Positions 62,248-64,000 of a DNA stretch of 64,000 nt are shown here, in pieces. Within the stretch, counting starts at the first letter, position 1. Each line of letters begins with the position of its first letter. Source of the DNA: Primorskyibacter flagellatus (lineage in GTDB: Bacteria > Pseudomonadota > Alphaproteobacteria > Rhodobacterales > Rhodobacteraceae); NCBI RefSeq assembly GCF_900176485.1, contig NZ_FWYD01000001.1, positions 310,001-374,000 on the forward strand, written 5' to 3'. Below the pieces are notes generated by a model that was not told where the DNA came from, ran no database searches, and saw only the letters and a program-made list of their open reading frames with translations. The position numbers and the translations under genes were made by a program.

Positions 62248-63066
62248 TCATTTGACCGCCCCCATGGTCAGACCGCGCACCAGTTGCTTGGACGCAAGCA
62301 GCGCAAAGATCAGCACCGGGATCACGATCAGCGTAGAGGTTGCCATGATCTTGCCATAGGGAAGGTTGTAGCCTTCCATGAAGGACACCGCCATTGCGGG
62401 GGCTGTCTTGGCTTCGGACCGGGTCAGGATCAGGCCGAACATCAGCTCGTTCCAGGAAAAGATAAACGAGAAGATCGCGGACACTGCGACGCCTGGCATG
62501 GCCAGAGGCAGACAGATCTTGCGCATGATCGTAAATTGCGAGGCGCCTTCCAGACGCGCGGCTTCATCCAGATCATAAGGAATGCCGCGGAACTGGTCCG
62601 TGACGATCCAGATCACGATCGGCAGATTGAAGGTCAGGTAGATCAGGATCAGCGTAATATGCTTGTCCAACATACCCAGGTTCCGCGCAATCAGAAAGAA
62701 CGGCAACGCCAGCACAATGGGCGAGACCATGCGGTTGGTGATGAACCAGAACCAAAGGTCCTTTTTCCCACGAAATTCAAACCGGGCCAGCGCGAAGGCC
62801 GCAGGTACACCAAGAACAATCGCCAGAACCGTGGTCGAGATCGCAATGATCAGAGAGTTGATCAGCGTGCGCAACACGCCATCTTCGAACAGCGCTTCGC
62901 GGTAGTTGTTCAGCGTCGGCTCGAATATCCAGACCGGCGGCGCTTCGAGCGCCACGATCTGTGTCTTCAGCGAGGTCGTCACCATCCAGTAGAACGGAAA
63001 GACACAGACAGCGATGATGACGAAAAGCAAAAGGATCTGAGAGGCCAGTGACCGCGTGGTGTTCAT
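62248..63066 (-). CDS. Polyol/sugar ABC transporter permease, MalG type (system C)
   Basis: A 272-residue CUT1 permease with six membrane segments and the EAA loop DEAARLEGASQFTIMRKICLPLAMPG. It pairs with the MalF-type protein encoded 3 bp upstream. CUT1 polyol importers of this kind (Smo-type) take up sorbitol, mannitol and pentitols, which agrees with the enzymes that follow. No ATPase gene is in the window. Confidence 0.92.
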   Translation of the reverse strand: MNTTRSLASQILLLFVIIAVCVFPFYWMVTTSLKTQIVALEAPPVWIFEPTLNNYREALFEDGVLRTLINSLIIAISTTVLAIVLGVPAAFALARFEFRGKKDLWFWFITNRMVSPIVLALPFFLIARNLGMLDKHITLILIYLTFNLPIVIWIVTDQFRGIPYDLDEAARLEGASQFTIMRKICLPLAMPGVAVSAIFSFIFSWNELMFGLILTRSEAKTAPAMAVSFMEGYNLPYGKIMATSTLIVIPVLIFALLASKQLVRGLTMGAVK

Positions 63067-63069
63067 CGC

Positions 63070-63936
63070 TCAAACCTCTTTGTAGAAGACGCGAATATAG
63101 ATCTGCGCCAGAATGATGGTGATGATCAGCAGGATGATCGCCTGCGCAGATGCCAGCCCCTGATCGAACCCGCGAAATCCGACGCGCTGGATCATCAACG
63201 AGATGAACTCGGTCGCGGCACCGGGCCCGCCGCGTGTAAGTGTGAACACCATGTCAAACAGCTTCAGCGTGTCCGCCGTCCGCAGGATCAGCACGGCCAC
63301 AAGACCGGGCAGCAGGAAGGGCAATTGAACATAGCGCAGGACCGTCCACCAGCTTTTGGTTTCCAGCCGCGCGGCTTCCTCCACCTCGCCGGGGACCATG
63401 GTCAGACCTGCCAGCAGCACCAGCGCGACAAAAGGCGTCCATTGCCAGACATCCCAGAAGATGATCATGGCAAAGGCATTGGTCGGATCGCCGATCCAGT
63501 TGATGTTCGCGCCGCCAAGCATTTGATTGATGACACCGAATTTCTGGTTGAACATCACCTGCCCCAAGAGGCCGACAACCGCATAGGTCGTGGCCATCGG
63601 CAGCACCAGCGATAGCCGCGCAAGGGTCTTGAGGATGGTCAGCCCCGGTTTGTGCAGGACCAGCGCGATGCCCAGCCCAAGCGCCAATTGCAGAGGCAAT
63701 GCTGTGCAAAGCAGAAAGAACGTCCGTCCCATTGCCTGCCAGAACACCTCGTCCGTCAGCACTGTCCAATAGTTTTCAAGCCCGATGAACTTGACCTGCT
63801 TGAGCTTGATCAGGTTGAAGAAATGCAGCGAGGTCCACGCCGCGTAAAGCAAGGGCGCGATGCCGACGATCGCAAGACCGAAAACTGCCGGAGCAATAAA
63901 ACCGATAACTGTACGTCTGGAAACTTGTCCGCGCAT
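63070..63936 (-). CDS. Polyol/sugar ABC transporter permease, MalF type (system C)
   Basis: A 288-residue CUT1 permease with six membrane segments. EAA loop EEAARLETKSWWTVLRYVQLPFLLPG. GGGAGG lies before the ATG at 63936. It is the first complete gene of the operon in the window; by the usual order the binding-protein gene lies just past the right edge. Confidence 0.92.
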   Translation of the reverse strand: MRGQVSRRTVIGFIAPAVFGLAIVGIAPLLYAAWTSLHFFNLIKLKQVKFIGLENYWTVLTDEVFWQAMGRTFFLLCTALPLQLALGLGIALVLHKPGLTILKTLARLSLVLPMATTYAVVGLLGQVMFNQKFGVINQMLGGANINWIGDPTNAFAMIIFWDVWQWTPFVALVLLAGLTMVPGEVEEAARLETKSWWTVLRYVQLPFLLPGLVAVLILRTADTLKLFDMVFTLTRGGPGAATEFISLMIQRVGFRGFDQGLASAQAIILLIITIILAQIYIRVFYKEV

Positions 63937-63960
63937 GGTGCGCCTCCCGGCAGTCAGAGC

Positions 63961-63987
63961 GAGAGCGGCACGTTCTGCGCCGCCCTC
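63961..63987. terminator. GC hairpin upstream of the MalF-type permease
   Basis: 9-bp stem GAGAGCGGC / GCCGCCCTC with one wobble pair and a 9-nt loop, 25 bp before the permease ATG. On the plus strand it is followed by TTTTTA. On the minus strand it occupies the place where hairpins separate binding-protein and permease genes elsewhere in this window. Confidence 0.5.
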
Positions 63988-64000
63988 TTTTTAGTGTGTG

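Overview
The window reads as chromosomal DNA of a Roseobacter-group (Rhodobacteraceae) alphaproteobacterium. The evidence is high-GC coding sequence, a heterotetrameric sarcosine oxidase operon (soxBDAG), a phoR-pstSCAB-phoU-phoB Pho operon with the long alphaproteobacterial forms of PstC and PstA, a class II DAHP synthase, a ruvX-DUF1289 pair, CcmI, and several carbohydrate ABC importers paired with SorC-family regulators. I saw no rRNA, tRNA or CRISPR array.

Left part (1-37.5 kb, mostly housekeeping). The start of a LivG-type ATPase and a branched-chain amino-acid type binding protein lead the window. They are followed by a GlxA/AraC regulator, class II DAHP synthase, a PAS protein, yicC-gmk-gamma carbonic anhydrase, a Cys/Met-metabolism PLP enzyme and the phosphate operon (8.9-16.4 kb), which has a three-unit Pho box in front of pstS. 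Next come a PagL-like lipid A deacylase, a glycosyltransferase, a putative iron-acquisition cluster (imelysin, dihaem oxidoreductase, second imelysin-like protein, Tat-exported DUF1513), a TSUP exporter, monomeric isocitrate dehydrogenase, a host-attachment-type protein, Fe superoxide dismutase, the sox operon (interrupted by a small opposing gene), ccmI, ruvX, DUF1289 and dusA.

At 37.5-38.5 kb lies a gene-free stretch holding fused remains of two insertion sequences (IS110-type and IS21/IstB-type). It separates the housekeeping part from a sugar-catabolism region that fills the rest of the window.

Right part (38.5-64 kb): three adjacent carbohydrate systems, each with its own SorC regulator and its own ABC importer. 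(A) 38.5-46.8 kb: a ketose 3-epimerase, SorC, an Rbs-type importer with two permeases, and DhaK/DhaL kinase subunits without a PTS partner; substrate unknown, probably a short ketose. (B) 46.9-56.2 kb: 5-methylthioribose kinase, methylthioribose-1-phosphate isomerase and a class II aldolase with FucA active-site geometry, which together make a 'DHAP shunt'. An aldo/keto reductase, SorC, a divergent Rbs-type importer and a FucU-type mutarotase complete it. I infer that it imports and degrades free 5-methylthioribose and/or 5-deoxyribose. A perfect 21-bp palindrome between the two divergent operons is the likely operator. (C) 56.4-64 kb: a pentitol operon with ribitol dehydrogenase, D-ribulokinase-type FGGY kinase, xylitol-dehydrogenase-type enzyme, L-xylulose-reductase-type SDR, a SIS-domain protein, SorC and two MalFG-type permeases; its binding protein and ATPase are not in the window.

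A pattern across the window: four of the five transporters have a GC-rich hairpin directly after the binding-protein gene, and the fifth has one directly in front of its first permease. This is consistent with the binding protein being made in excess over the membrane parts.
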